Assembly (NCBI GenBank): GCA_020724425.1
Contig: DYGY01000005.1
Location: 1-64,000 of the forward strand
Origin: Thermaerobacter marianensis
Lineage (GTDB): Bacteria; Bacillota; Sulfobacillia; DVGY01
Length of the DNA stretch: 64,000 nt
Direction: 5' to 3'
Part shown: in pieces, positions 28,154-38,553 of the stretch
Position numbering within the stretch: the stretch's first letter is position 1
How the letters are laid out: each line of letters begins with the position of its first letter
The notes under the pieces: model-generated
The model's database searches: none
The model's input: only the letters and a program-made list of their open reading frames with translations
Told to the model about the DNA's origin: nothing
Translations under genes and position numbers: made by a program

Positions 28154-29160
28154 TGAGTATTCTTGGTGAAAGGATTAGGCAATTTGCTTATGAGCTTGGT
28201 TTTGAACTTGTGGCTATTACCACTGCAGAACCTTTCTTGAAAGAAGAAAGGTTCTTGAATAGTCTTAATGTGCCTGTTCCTTTTGCTGAAGAGGATATAT
28301 CTTTAAGAACGCATCCGAGGTTAGTTCTTAAAGATGCAAAGAGTATTGTCAGTGTAGCTTTATCCTATAATGTTAAACCTCCTAGAGGTAAACAGGAAGG
28401 TTTTAGAGGAGTTATTGCTCGTTCTGGCAGAGGAAGAGACTATCACTTGGTTCTAGGGGAAAAGCTTGAAGGGTTAAGGGAATACATTGTTAGTCAGACT
28501 GGTGAAGAAGCTATGGCTTTTGTTGATACGGGACCTTTGCTAGATAAGGCTATAGCTGTTAGGGCAGGTTTGGGTTGGCAGGGAAAGAATACCCTAGTAA
28601 TTAATCCCTTGTATGGATCAAGGATATTTCTTGGAGAGATATTAACTACGGCGGTTCTAGAACCGGATTTAGAAGTGATAGAGGATCAGTGTCTAGATTG
28701 TACTGTTTGTGTTGATGCCTGTCCCACAGGGGCTTTGGCTGAACCCTATGTTTTACAGACAGATAGATGTCTGGCTTATGTGAATCAGAGCAAGGAAGAG
28801 GTATCTGAGGAGTTAGGTAGGTTGATGGGTAATAGGTTATATGGTTGTGATGTCTGTCAGGATGTGTGTCAATATAATCGTAAAGCTATCAAGGTGAAAA
28901 GGAGTGACTTTGAGGTTAGCTATGGTGTTGCTAGACCCTTGCTTAAAGAGATATTACAGAGTAGCAACAGGGAGTTTAAGGAGGGTGTTGGCCGGATGAC
29001 TGCTGGCTGGCGAGGCAAAAAGATTATGCAGAGAAATGCCCTATTAGCTCTTGGTAATCTGGGCATGGATGAGGAAACAGCAGAACTAGTCCAGGACATT
29101 GCTAAGAATGATCCTAGAGCTGAGTTAAGAATGTATGCTAAAAGAATCATTAGAACTTGA
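28153..29160 (+). CDS. queG: Epoxyqueuosine reductase
   Basis: CLDCTVCVDACPTGAL and YGCDVCQDVCQYN 4Fe-4S motifs; start overlaps ddh stop by 1 nt. Confidence 0.93.
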   Translation: MSILGERIRQFAYELGFELVAITTAEPFLKEERFLNSLNVPVPFAEEDISLRTHPRLVLKDAKSIVSVALSYNVKPPRGKQEGFRGVIARSGRGRDYHLVLGEKLEGLREYIVSQTGEEAMAFVDTGPLLDKAIAVRAGLGWQGKNTLVINPLYGSRIFLGEILTTAVLEPDLEVIEDQCLDCTVCVDACPTGALAEPYVLQTDRCLAYVNQSKEEVSEELGRLMGNRLYGCDVCQDVCQYNRKAIKVKRSDFEVSYGVARPLLKEILQSSNREFKEGVGRMTAGWRGKKIMQRNALLALGNLGMDEETAELVQDIAKNDPRAELRMYAKRIIRT

Positions 29161-29398
29161 TTTTCCCTATGTTGGCTTTATGCACTTTATCACATTCGGG
29201 GCAGTAGCCGAGGTGTCGGCAATCTGTGGTAAGAGCAAGTTCGTCAGTTGTTAATGGCATGCTTTCTAGCCGATAGGGTGAGTATGAATCTAGGTAGTCA
29301 TCAGTTTGGCCATAATCAATTAAAGGCCTTTTGCAATCAGGACAGTGGAGAGAAGACATTAGAACCATTCCATTACAGACAGGACATATTTTAGACAT
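29150..29398 (-). CDS. Small zinc-ribbon-like protein
   Basis: MSKICPVCNGMVLMSSLHCPDCKRPLIDYG...LGYCPECDKVHKANIGKIKF; starts at internal Met at 29398. Confidence 0.75.
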   Translation of the reverse strand: MSKICPVCNGMVLMSSLHCPDCKRPLIDYGQTDDYLDSYSPYRLESMPLTTDELALTTDCRHLGYCPECDKVHKANIGKIKF

Positions 29399-29441
29399 AA
29401 TTATCACCTCGATTATATGTTGTCCAGGAAGGGAGAAGGAT

Positions 29442-30278
29442 ATGATGCGAGAGATGAGTTTAGGGGATTTTAAGATATACTGGCTGCCAGAAGCTAAGTT
29501 TATGCTTGATGGTGGCAGTATGTTTGGTGTTGTACCCAAGGTTTTATGGACAAAGAGGTATCCGGTTGACGGTGAAAACTATATTCCTTTGGTAACAAAC
29601 CCTGTCCTGATTGATACGGGTGAAAAGAGGGTTTTGCTTGATACTGGATTGGGTAACAAGATGACTGAGAAGCAAAAGAAGATATACAGGATAGAGGAGT
29701 ATGATTTGCTGGGGGAGTCGTTACAGGCTCTGGGGTTAGAATTTACCGACATTGATTATGTTATATACTCTCATTTGGATTTTGATCATGCTAGTGGGGG
29801 GACAAGGTTAGAAGCTGGGGAGGTTGTACCTACTTTTCCTAATGCTAGGTATGTGGTTCAGGAAAGGGAATGGGATGATATGCGTAGTCCCGGGAAGAGG
29901 ACAAGTCATACCTATTGGACTGAAAATTGGCAGGTGCTGGCTACAAAGGATCTAGTTGATGTAGTTGAAGGATATAAGGAGATTCTGCCTGGTATAGAGG
30001 TGTTTTTGAGTGGAGGGCATACCAGGGGGCATCAGGTTATTAAGGTGAGTTCTCAAGGGGAAACCATGTTACATTTTGGAGATTTAATGCCGATGCATAG
30101 TCATCTGAATCCTTTATGGGTGATGGCTTATGATAACTATCCTATGGATTCGGTTCAGCAAAAGGAGCAATGGTTAGAGGAGGCTATTTTAGGGAACTGG
30201 TGGTTAAGTTTTTATCATGATCCTTTTATGGCAGCTATTAGAGTAGATGAGAAGAGAGAAATAGTGGAGCAATTGTAA
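29442..30278 (+). CDS. MBL-fold metallohydrolase (N-acyl homoserine lactonase-like)
   Basis: SHLDFDHASGG (HxDxDH variant); GGHTRGHQ; LHFGDLMP; start at 29442 chosen from SD GGGAGAAGG. Confidence 0.88.
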   Translation: MMREMSLGDFKIYWLPEAKFMLDGGSMFGVVPKVLWTKRYPVDGENYIPLVTNPVLIDTGEKRVLLDTGLGNKMTEKQKKIYRIEEYDLLGESLQALGLEFTDIDYVIYSHLDFDHASGGTRLEAGEVVPTFPNARYVVQEREWDDMRSPGKRTSHTYWTENWQVLATKDLVDVVEGYKEILPGIEVFLSGGHTRGHQVIKVSSQGETMLHFGDLMPMHSHLNPLWVMAYDNYPMDSVQQKEQWLEEAILGNWWLSFYHDPFMAAIRVDEKREIVEQL

Positions 30279-30365
30279 GGGGCCCTTAGGGGTCCTTTAC
30301 TGGTTAGATAACCGAGTTATGGGAATGCTAGCTTATGCAGGGTTTTAGGGGAGGCTGGTATTTCT

Positions 30366-31472
30366 ATGGAAAATATCAAAAGGCTACAGATTTCTAGGAG
30401 ACAACTCATTATTTTAGGTATTACCAGTGTTTCCACTACAGGACACCTGATTACTGTCTCGGTTCTTATTGGAAGGGCTGGTCGTGATGCCTGGCTAGCC
30501 TGGTTTCTTACCTTAATTCTAGCTGTAGGAGTTCTCTGGGTTATTGCTAGGCTAGGTGAGATTTATCCTGGAGAAAATCTGATCTCTATTATTAGTAGGA
30601 TTTTACCTAGGCCTTTTGGGTTTTTATTAGGTCTAGCTTATGTTGTGTTTTTCTTTTTAGCATTGGCGGTTCTCTTAAGGACTGTGACGGCCTTTATGGT
30701 TATAGGGGTTCTTCCTGAAGTACCTGTCTGGTTTGTTATTGTGAGTTTTGCATTCTTAGGGTTTTATGGCGTAAGGAAGGGTGTGGAGGCGTTCTTGAGG
30801 GTAGCTGAAATTCTTTTCCCCTTACTTATTTTCTTTGGGATTGCCGCCTCTTTAAGGACGATGAGTGACAAGGATTATCATGAGCTTTTACCGATTTTAG
30901 GTGCTGGATGGGAACCGATTTTTTGGGGTTCTTTGGTTGCACTAGGTTTTCTTGGTGAGTTGATTGGTCTAACAATGTACTATCCTTTTTTGGAGGAAAG
31001 AACAGAGTTGTTTAGATTGAATCTAGCTATTCTTTTAGCTACTGGTGTTCTCTTCATTGGTCCAATTACGGGTGTGATTGCAGTTTTTGGTCTTGAACAG
31101 GTCCTCAATTTAACCTTCCCCACCTTTTCTCAGTTGCGGTCAATATCAGTTATTGGTTTTGTGGAAAGAATTGACTCTCTGGCTATCTTTCTGATGTTGG
31201 TAGGGAGTTATGTTAAGATTGCATCGATTTCTTACGCATGTAATCTGGCAGTAGCGACTTTGTTCCCCTTAAAGGCTAACAATCTCTATCTGAATATTAC
31301 TATTGCTGTTGGAGTTTCGCTTATAAGTATGTTTATCTTTTTTAATTATTTGACCCTTCAGAATTTTGTTCACAATACTTATTTCAAGGTTGGTCTCTTG
31401 TTTGGTGTAGTTATTCCTTGTTTGCTCTTGTTAATCTGGTGGCTCAAAAAGATCTATTCCTCTCGGTGGTAG
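30366..31472 (+). CDS. Spore germination protein, GerAB/GerKB family
   Basis: About 10 TM helices, QISRRQLIILGITSVSTTGHLI N-terminus and overall GerB pattern; next to gerC and gerA genes. Confidence 0.88.
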   Translation: MENIKRLQISRRQLIILGITSVSTTGHLITVSVLIGRAGRDAWLAWFLTLILAVGVLWVIARLGEIYPGENLISIISRILPRPFGFLLGLAYVVFFFLALAVLLRTVTAFMVIGVLPEVPVWFVIVSFAFLGFYGVRKGVEAFLRVAEILFPLLIFFGIAASLRTMSDKDYHELLPILGAGWEPIFWGSLVALGFLGELIGLTMYYPFLEERTELFRLNLAILLATGVLFIGPITGVIAVFGLEQVLNLTFPTFSQLRSISVIGFVERIDSLAIFLMLVGSYVKIASISYACNLAVATLFPLKANNLYLNITIAVGVSLISMFIFFNYLTLQNFVHNTYFKVGLLFGVVIPCLLLLIWWLKKIYSSRW

Positions 31473-32641
31473 TTGGTTGGTTTGAAAGCCATACCAATTC
31501 GTTGGATGTCTATTTGAACTCGGCTTTCGATTGGGATTTCCGGAAAAATCTCTGACCAGTTAGCGGCTAGTTCTTGATACCAGATTTTTGGATAGTATCT
31601 CTCTATTTCTCGACCTAAAAAGATGACGTCACTATTTAGTTGTTGTATTGTCTTAAGAGCTATTTCAATATCCTTTAGGATGAAATCTTTGGTGTAGTTT
31701 TCTAGTTTTGAGAGATTCTCGGTATTGCTATAATCTATTGCACAGGTTTGGGCTATTAACCTTGAAGTGAGTTTTACGTTATATATTATGCTTCTAATTT
31801 CACCACTTTCTGATATATCCATATCTATTGTTCTTTTGTATCTTAGGACTTCGATAGTGGCGTAGCCTGGCATGTCTTCGCATTTAACTAGGAGAGGTCC
31901 CTTTTGTGAGGTGTCAAACAACCAGAGGACACCTCTGCTATCTTCATGGGTAAGCCAGTCAATTAAATGGTCTTCCTTAAAGATGGCAATGTCACTAATT
32001 GTGAGAAAAGGACAGGTTGAATCAGCAGAAGTAGGGGTAGTCATTTCTACACCAACTAACATGGGATGACTGGTTGTAGTGAAGCGAGCCCGGAAGTATC
32101 TGTGTAGGGTTGAGTCAATTATCCCGGCGGTATGTTGCCCGTTTTGCATCATAGTCTCTATGGCATTGGCAGGGATGATGTCTAATTCATGAGGTGCACA
32201 CAAGGTTTCTTTGGCTGTATGGTTTCTTGCAACAAGAAGCCAGGTCTTGCGACGAACGTTTTCTTCTCGAAAGAACCAGTCTAGTACAACATCGATGCCA
32301 GAACGAGCTAAGTCTTCGCCAATGACGATAATTCTGGCACTTTGAAGGAAGAGGCGCCGCCCAATTTGTTTTTCCAGGTTGCTAGCAGCTTCAGGTGTTG
32401 TTCTTCCTGTAGCACTTACTGTCCAGAATGCTGAACCCTTAGCGCCTCCTTGTTCTGGAGTACCGATATGTCGGGTTCTGATAATCTGTACTGTCATTTC
32501 GACTAAGTCTTCGTCTTCTCCAGGGATAATGTCAAGACCTATGGCTGACACTAAAGCCCATTCCTCTAGTTCCACTTGGTTCCAGCAACCCGAAGCTGTT
32601 AAGGCAATGACAAGTATTATTGAGAGGAGGGCAAAGCGCAT
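31454..32641 (-). CDS. Ger(x)C family spore germination lipoprotein
   Basis: Lipobox LTASGCWNQVELEEWALVSAIGLDI; FLQSARIIVIGEDLARSG. Confidence 0.92.
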   Translation of the reverse strand: MRFALLSIILVIALTASGCWNQVELEEWALVSAIGLDIIPGEDEDLVEMTVQIIRTRHIGTPEQGGAKGSAFWTVSATGRTTPEAASNLEKQIGRRLFLQSARIIVIGEDLARSGIDVVLDWFFREENVRRKTWLLVARNHTAKETLCAPHELDIIPANAIETMMQNGQHTAGIIDSTLHRYFRARFTTTSHPMLVGVEMTTPTSADSTCPFLTISDIAIFKEDHLIDWLTHEDSRGVLWLFDTSQKGPLLVKCEDMPGYATIEVLRYKRTIDMDISESGEIRSIIYNVKLTSRLIAQTCAIDYSNTENLSKLENYTKDFILKDIEIALKTIQQLNSDVIFLGREIERYYPKIWYQELAANWSEIFPEIPIESRVQIDIQRIGMAFKPTNYHREE

Positions 32642-32643
32642 TT

Positions 32644-34215
32644 TTAATCATCTTCCTTTCCTTCGAGAGCCTTGTTAAGAGAGGTGCTTCTTCTAGAGAC
32701 TTTTAAGTTGCCTGGTCTGTTAGGCATAAACCACCAGGGAAAGCGAACAATGGTATCTCTTAAACGAATTGTATCTAGAGGTGCAAAAGGTTCTGTATAT
32801 GGAGTCCCAAACGATTTAAGGGAAGTCATATGGGTTAGGAGGATGAGACTACCCCACATTATTCCGTAAAAACCAAAAATCGCACCTAAGAGAACAAATG
32901 GTAGGCGTAGGAGACCAAGGGCATCTGTTTGGGATGGTAGAACTAAGCCAGCAATAGCGGTGGTTGATACTATTATAACAACTATTGGGCTTGTTATACC
33001 GGCCTGGATGGCAGCTTGACCTAGTACTAGGGCACCAACTATACTAACTGCTGAGCCCATTGGTTTGGGCATCCGTATACTTGCTTCTCTAAGGGCTTCA
33101 TAAATTATCCAGATTAGAAAAACTTCAACGACAACGGGCCAAGGGATTCCTTCTCGAGCAGCAACCATGGTTACTAAAAGATCGGTAGGAATCATTTCTG
33201 CATGAAAGGTTGAGGTGGCTATGTATATACCGGGAAGGTAAAGACTAATCAAGAGACAAACACATCTAATTATGCGAACAAAGCTTGCATAGTATGCCCG
33301 AGAATAGTAGTCTTCAGGTACTTGTAAGGTTTCAACAAACGTATAGGGGAGGGTTAAAGCTATGGGTGTACCGTCTGTAAGAATTACAAGTTTGCCCTCT
33401 AGGATTTTGCTGGCAGCAATATCGGGTTTTTCGGTATTACCTATGGTTGGAAATGGTGAAGTGGGCGCGTCTTCGATGAGTTCTTCGATATAGCCTGATT
33501 CTAGGACGGAGTCAATTTTAATGCTTCTTAACCGTTTACGTGCTTCTTGGAGTACTAATGGGTCAACTAGATCTTCTAGGTAGATGAGGAGAACTTTGGT
33601 ATTGGTATTGGTACCAATACTGAATTGCTCAGATTTAAGTTTTGGGTTGTTGATTTTTCTACGGAGTAGTGTCATATTGGTTAGAAGGGATTCAGTGAAT
33701 CCTTCTCGGGGTCCTCTGACTACCATCTCGGTTGCTGGTTCTTGAACACCACGGTAATCAAACTCGCTGGTATCAATAATCAGGCATTGTGGTATTTTAT
33801 CTAAGAATAGAACAGTATTTCCTTGAAGTATTGCTTCGATGGCATCGGCATAGGTGTCTTTTTCTTGTATCTGTGAAGCGATAAGGAATGATTCTTTGAT
33901 ATGTGTTAAGGGTTGCTTTTCGTTTAGCTTTAGGTCTTGAGCTGCAAATAAAGGTTTGATAATATGTTCAGAAATGGTCATGGTGTTAACTAGGCCATCT
34001 AGATAGACAAGAATGCCTGAATGGGTTGAAAGCTTAATGTTTCTAATGACAAAATCATTAGCTGTAGAGAAGGTTTCTTCTAATAGGTATTTTGTCATTT
34101 CTATATCTTTAGCTATGGGAATGCTAAAAGAGTGTTCTTCTGCTTGTTTTAGCTCTTTTGCAGGAGAACTTCTTTTAATATATTTGTAGGCTGAAAGGAA
34201 GCGCTGCAGATCCAT
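32644..34215 (-). CDS. Spore germination protein, GerAA/GerKA family
   Basis: IQEKDTYADAIEAILQGNTVLFLD; VVRGPREGFTESLLTNMTLLRRKI; FREASIRMPKP-like segment; start at M27 (34215). Confidence 0.93.
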   Translation of the reverse strand: MDLQRFLSAYKYIKRSSPAKELKQAEEHSFSIPIAKDIEMTKYLLEETFSTANDFVIRNIKLSTHSGILVYLDGLVNTMTISEHIIKPLFAAQDLKLNEKQPLTHIKESFLIASQIQEKDTYADAIEAILQGNTVLFLDKIPQCLIIDTSEFDYRGVQEPATEMVVRGPREGFTESLLTNMTLLRRKINNPKLKSEQFSIGTNTNTKVLLIYLEDLVDPLVLQEARKRLRSIKIDSVLESGYIEELIEDAPTSPFPTIGNTEKPDIAASKILEGKLVILTDGTPIALTLPYTFVETLQVPEDYYSRAYYASFVRIIRCVCLLISLYLPGIYIATSTFHAEMIPTDLLVTMVAAREGIPWPVVVEVFLIWIIYEALREASIRMPKPMGSAVSIVGALVLGQAAIQAGITSPIVVIIVSTTAIAGLVLPSQTDALGLLRLPFVLLGAIFGFYGIMWGSLILLTHMTSLKSFGTPYTEPFAPLDTIRLRDTIVRFPWWFMPNRPGNLKVSRRSTSLNKALEGKEDD

Positions 34216-34261
34216 AGTGATTCTCCTTTGTATTTTAGTATCTCTAGAAGGGAGCAAAAAT

Positions 34262-35458
34262 ATGGCCCTAATTGTACAGAAATATGGTGGCACATCAGTT
34301 GGAGATTTAGATAGGATAAAGAATGTAGCTAAAAGAATTGCTTTGACTAGAGAACAGGGACATCAGGTGGCTGTTGTTGTTTCAGCTATGGGGGATAGTA
34401 CTGATCATTTGGTGGAGTTGGCTCTAGCTGCTGGAGGTGATATGCGTAATAGGGAGACAGATGCTCTTTTAGCTACAGGGGAGCAGGTTTCTGCTGCACT
34501 ACTGGCTTTAGCTCTTGGAAGGTTGGGAGTGCCTGCTATCTCTTTGACAGGTCCTCAGGCTGGTATTATGACTGATGGGATATTTGGTAGAGCCAAGATT
34601 ACTGATATCGATAGTTCAAGAGTCAAAACAGAGTTAAATAACGGGAAAGTGGTTATAGTTACAGGTTTTCAGGGTATGACTGAATCTGGGGATATAACAA
34701 CTTTAGGTCGGGGTGGATCTGATACTAGTGCAGTTGCTTTAGCTGTAGATCTAAAGGCTGATAGCTGTGAGATATATACTGATGTTGATGGGGTATATAC
34801 GGCTGACCCTAGGGTGGTTAACGAGGCCAGAAAGATTCATGTTATTGGTTATGATGAGATGCTTGAGTTAGCTAGTCAGGGAGCTAAGGTATTACATCTA
34901 AGATCTGTGGAGTTAGCTAAGCGCTATGGTCTTACTATGCATGTCAGGTCTAGCCTTTCATTTGTGGAGGGAACTCTGGTTAAGGAGGTAGGTAGTATGG
35001 AAGGTGGAAATGTTGTTACCGGTATCGCTCATAATAGGTCTTTAGCTAGGATTACGGTAACTGGTTTTGAGGGAGGTACTAAAGGATTTGCTGAACTGTT
35101 CAGGCGGTTAAGTGCTGAACAGGTTAATGTGGATATGATTGTTCAGGGTGCTACTAGGGATGGTATGGATATTGTCTCCTTTACTGTCAATGAAGATGAT
35201 GTTAGTAAGTCTTTAGAGGTCTGTGAGTCTATAGGTCAGGTTAGTGCTAGTCAGGATGTTGCCAAGGTATCGATAGTGGGTGCTGGGATGATAAGCAGGC
35301 CGGGTGTAGCTGCTGAAATGTTTAGTGTCCTAAGTGAAGCTCTTATTGAAATTCTTATGACCACTACTTCTGATATCAGTATTTCCTGTCTTGTACCACA
35401 TAAGGATGTGGAGGAGGCAGTACGGCTTTTGCATAAGGAGTTTGGTCTGGAGGGGTGA
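34262..35458 (+). CDS. lysC: Aspartate kinase
   Basis: MALIVQKYGGTSVGDLDRIKNVAKRI; TTLGRGGSDTSAVALA; tandem ACT regions. Confidence 0.93.
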   Translation: MALIVQKYGGTSVGDLDRIKNVAKRIALTREQGHQVAVVVSAMGDSTDHLVELALAAGGDMRNRETDALLATGEQVSAALLALALGRLGVPAISLTGPQAGIMTDGIFGRAKITDIDSSRVKTELNNGKVVIVTGFQGMTESGDITTLGRGGSDTSAVALAVDLKADSCEIYTDVDGVYTADPRVVNEARKIHVIGYDEMLELASQGAKVLHLRSVELAKRYGLTMHVRSSLSFVEGTLVKEVGSMEGGNVVTGIAHNRSLARITVTGFEGGTKGFAELFRRLSAEQVNVDMIVQGATRDGMDIVSFTVNEDDVSKSLEVCESIGQVSASQDVAKVSIVGAGMISRPGVAAEMFSVLSEALIEILMTTTSDISISCLVPHKDVEEAVRLLHKEFGLEG

Positions 35459-35462
35459 GTTT

Positions 35463-35951
35463 ATGTCTGTAAGGGTTCTTGTGCTTTCAGATACTCATGT
35501 ACCTACTAGAGCCAAGGATATACCAGGAGTTGTCTGGCAGGAAGCTAAGAAGGCTGATGCTATTTTGCATGCAGGAGATATTGCTGGGAAGAAGCTTTTT
35601 GATGAGTTGGATTCTTTAGGTCTTTTGTATGCTGTCAGAGGGAATATGGATCCTGGTGAGTTGGACTTCTTACCAAGGAAAAGAGTAGTTCTGATTGCTG
35701 GTTTTAGGATTGGTATTGTTCATGGGAATGGTATGGGTAGTAATTCTCTGGCTGTAGCTGCAAGGACATTTAGTGATGTTGACATTGTGGTTTTTGGTCA
35801 CAGTCATCAGGTATATAATGAAAGGCATGGAGATACTCATTATCTAAATCCTGGCTCTGTAACTGAACCTAGGGGTCAACAAAATGGGTCTTATGCTATA
35901 CTACATTTGGAGGATACAGGAGTTTTCCGGATTGAAATTATTTATCTCTGA
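35463..35951 (+). CDS. YfcE/MJ0936-family metallophosphoesterase
   Basis: VLVLSDTHVP; ILHAGDI; VRGNMD; VFGHSHQVYNERHGDTHYLNPGS. Confidence 0.92.
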   Translation: MSVRVLVLSDTHVPTRAKDIPGVVWQEAKKADAILHAGDIAGKKLFDELDSLGLLYAVRGNMDPGELDFLPRKRVVLIAGFRIGIVHGNGMGSNSLAVAARTFSDVDIVVFGHSHQVYNERHGDTHYLNPGSVTEPRGQQNGSYAILHLEDTGVFRIEIIYL

Positions 35952-35962
35952 GGGGTGATGTA

Positions 35963-36706
35963 ATGGCCAGGGAGCTTAAGGCTCTGTTATTTGATCTTGA
36001 TGGTACATTATTGGGTTTGGATGTGGATGTATTTTTGAAGGAATATTTCAAATTGTTTGGGTCTAAGATTGGGTCGTTTATGGATCCCATGGATTTTGCC
36101 AGACAGGTTATGTCTTCAACACAATACATGGTTAGCAATCTGGATGAAAAGGTGAGAAATCAGGAGGCTTTCTACAAGGATTTTTTTGATAAGATTGGGT
36201 ATAGTGAAGATGAAATGATTCCTGTTTTTGAAGAGTATTATGAGACAGATTTCTTAGAGTTAAAAGCGGTAACTAGTGAGGTACCAGGAGCTAGGGAGTT
36301 GTTGTTATGGGCTAAAGATGAAGGTTATGATTTAGTTTTGGCCACTAATCCGGTGTTTCCTCGTCGGGCTATTGAACATAGGATGGCCTGGGCTCATATA
36401 GAGGATATTCCTTTTTCCCTGGTAACTACCTTTGAAGATATGCATTTTTGTAAGCCACAGCTTCAATATTATCAGGAAATACTGAATCTTACAGGGTATT
36501 CTGCTGATGAAGTTATGATGATTGGTAATGATCCCCTTGAGGATATGGTAGCTGGAAAGTTAGGAATTAGGACGTTTTTTGCTGATAGTTTTCCTGTGGT
36601 AAGAGAAAAGGGTTTTCCTTATGATATGAGGGGAAGTTTAAAAGATTTGCATTCTCTGTTAGAGGGTAGTGATTTTGAAGTAGCTTCTGACCAGGAGAGA
36701 GATTAG
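35963..36706 (+). CDS. HAD family hydrolase
   Basis: LLFDLDGTLLGLD; LATNPVFPR; MMIGNDPLEDMVAGKLGI. Confidence 0.92.
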   Translation: MARELKALLFDLDGTLLGLDVDVFLKEYFKLFGSKIGSFMDPMDFARQVMSSTQYMVSNLDEKVRNQEAFYKDFFDKIGYSEDEMIPVFEEYYETDFLELKAVTSEVPGARELLLWAKDEGYDLVLATNPVFPRRAIEHRMAWAHIEDIPFSLVTTFEDMHFCKPQLQYYQEILNLTGYSADEVMMIGNDPLEDMVAGKLGIRTFFADSFPVVREKGFPYDMRGSLKDLHSLLEGSDFEVASDQERD

Positions 36707-36919
36707 ATGCAGGTGACAGTGAAGCTATATGGGGAAAACAGAGAAAAGATGGTATTTGAATTACCTGAAGGAAGTACTCTGGAAGGTCTGGCACTACTAC
36801 TAAAGATACCGTATAATGATAGTTGGTTATATGGAGTTAATGGTAGGGTTCAGTCATTAGCCCGTATTCTACAGGATGGCGATGAAGTGTTTATTAGTCC
36901 TCCGGTTGCCGGGGGGTGA
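36707..36919 (+). CDS. MoaD/ThiS family protein
   Basis: 70-aa beta-grasp-like ORF ending ...QDGDEVFISPPVAGG (C-terminal GG). Confidence 0.85.
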   Translation: MQVTVKLYGENREKMVFELPEGSTLEGLALLLKIPYNDSWLYGVNGRVQSLARILQDGDEVFISPPVAGG

Positions 36920-36982
36920 TATTAGAGAGAGAGGATGAGGCTGGGGGTTTTTGAGTTCTCTTTTTTGGAGGTAGTGTTATCC

Positions 36983-37011
36983 TTGACGCTATTTAGGGGC
37001 TCGGATATAAT
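36983..37011 (+). promoter_or_regulatory. SigA-type promoter of the nuo operon
   Basis: TTGACG - 17 nt - TATAAT, upstream of nuoA at 37091. Confidence 0.75.
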
Positions 37012-37090
37012 GGTTGTTGTGTATGGTTGGCGGAGAGTCTGTTTTTTTGTTTGTGAGATAAAGAACATGTAAAGGAAGGAGGAAAGGCAC

Positions 37091-37444
37091 ATGACTGATG
37101 GGCTTTATATCCTTATCTTTCTTCTCGGTGGGATGGCTTTTCCTATAGGGAGTATCCTTGTAGCAAGGCTATTAAGCCCGAGTTACCCAGAACCAAGCAA
37201 AGTTAGCACCTATGAATCAGGTGAGGTACCTTTTGGTGAAGCTCGTGTACAGTTTCACCTAGGGTATTATGCTTATGCTTTGGTTTTTCTTATTTTTGAC
37301 ATTGAAGCAATTTTTCTTTATCCTTGGGCAGTCATTTACAAAGACCTAGGACTTTTTGGTTTTGTTGAGATGTTAATCTTTATCTTGATCTTAGTCGTAG
37401 GTCTGGTATATGCCTTGAAGAAGAGGGTGTTAGAATGGATGTAA
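37091..37444 (+). CDS. nuoA: NADH-quinone oxidoreductase subunit A
   Basis: [43 protein letters not shown]. Confidence 0.95.
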   Translation: MTDGLYILIFLLGGMAFPIGSILVARLLSPSYPEPSKVSTYESGEVPFGEARVQFHLGYYAYALVFLIFDIEAIFLYPWAVIYKDLGLFGFVEMLIFILILVVGLVYALKKRVLEWM

Positions 37445-38055
37445 GTAAGAAGTTGCGTGGGACAGTTAGGATTCAGGAAGCTCCGATGACAGATGTTAAG
37501 GTCATGGGTTCTCAGGAATCTGAAATTGCTCCTGGCGTCTGGCAGCATGCTCCTGGTGTTGTTACTACATCTTTACAGACTGCGCTAAACTGGGGACGTC
37601 AGAACTCTATGTGGTATCTGACTTTTGGTCTGGCTTGCTGTGCTATTGAGATGATGGCAACAGGTGGGTCTCGTTATGATTTTGACCGTTTTGGTATGGT
37701 ACCTTGGCCTTCTCCAAGACAGGCTGACTTGATGATTGTATCAGGTACAGTCACTGAGAAGATGGCACCAAGGGTTAGGACTCTTTGGGAACAGATGGCT
37801 GAACCTAGGTATGTTATTGCTATGGGTGCTTGTGCAACCAATGGTGGTCCTTATCATCAGGGTTATAATGTTGTTGATGGTGTGGACAAGGTTATACCTG
37901 TTGATGTTTATGTACCAGGATGTCCGCCTAGACCTGAGGCATTGCTTTATGGTGTAGTGCAGTTACAGAGAAAGATAAATGTAGCCGGAAAGCAGGAGCC
38001 TGAGAAACAGAAACAGGAGAAGGTTGAATCTGAGGCGGTGAAAGAAGATGTCTGA
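37435..38055 (+). CDS. nuoB: NADH-quinone oxidoreductase subunit B
   Basis: [39 protein letters not shown]; charged C-terminal extension. Confidence 0.95.
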   Translation: MDVSKKLRGTVRIQEAPMTDVKVMGSQESEIAPGVWQHAPGVVTTSLQTALNWGRQNSMWYLTFGLACCAIEMMATGGSRYDFDRFGMVPWPSPRQADLMIVSGTVTEKMAPRVRTLWEQMAEPRYVIAMGACATNGGPYHQGYNVVDGVDKVIPVDVYVPGCPPRPEALLYGVVQLQRKINVAGKQEPEKQKQEKVESEAVKEDV

Positions 38056-38524
38056 GATTAATGAGAAGGTAAAAGGCCGGCTTATAGAGCAGTTTCCCGG
38101 TGTGGAAGTTTCGGAGACAGAGTTTGGACAAGTAGAGGTAAAGGCACCTAAGGAAATTATTGCTGACCTAGCTAGGTTTGTCAGGGAAGAACTTGATTTT
38201 GATTATCTAACTATGGTTGCTGGTGTGGATTATATAGAGTATCTGCAGCTGGTTTATCACATAAGAAGCCTCAAAGATTATGCAGAGTTGATAATCAAGG
38301 TTGATGTAGATTCAGAGAATGCCGTGGTTGCTAGTGTGGCCCCAATTTGGACAGGTGCAAATTGGCATGAACGCGAAGCTATGGATATGTTTGGAATTCA
38401 GTTTGAAGGTCATCCGGATCCCAGACCAATTCTACTGCCTGAAGATTGGCAGGGTGGTCATCCGTTACGTAAAGACTTTATTGACAAAAGGCCAAAGCGG
38501 GAAAGACAGTTTCGTACTCGCTAG
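38048..38524 (+). CDS. nuoC: NADH-quinone oxidoreductase subunit C
   Basis: [44 protein letters not shown]. Confidence 0.95.
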   Translation: MSEINEKVKGRLIEQFPGVEVSETEFGQVEVKAPKEIIADLARFVREELDFDYLTMVAGVDYIEYLQLVYHIRSLKDYAELIIKVDVDSENAVVASVAPIWTGANWHEREAMDMFGIQFEGHPDPRPILLPEDWQGGHPLRKDFIDKRPKRERQFRTR

Positions 38525-38553
38525 GTAGTATTTGAAGGGAATGGGGTGAGATT

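Noticed and set aside
34216-34261. Possible lysine riboswitch upstream of lysC
   Set aside because: Only about 46 nt separate lysC from the divergent gerA start; too short for an L-box aptamer.
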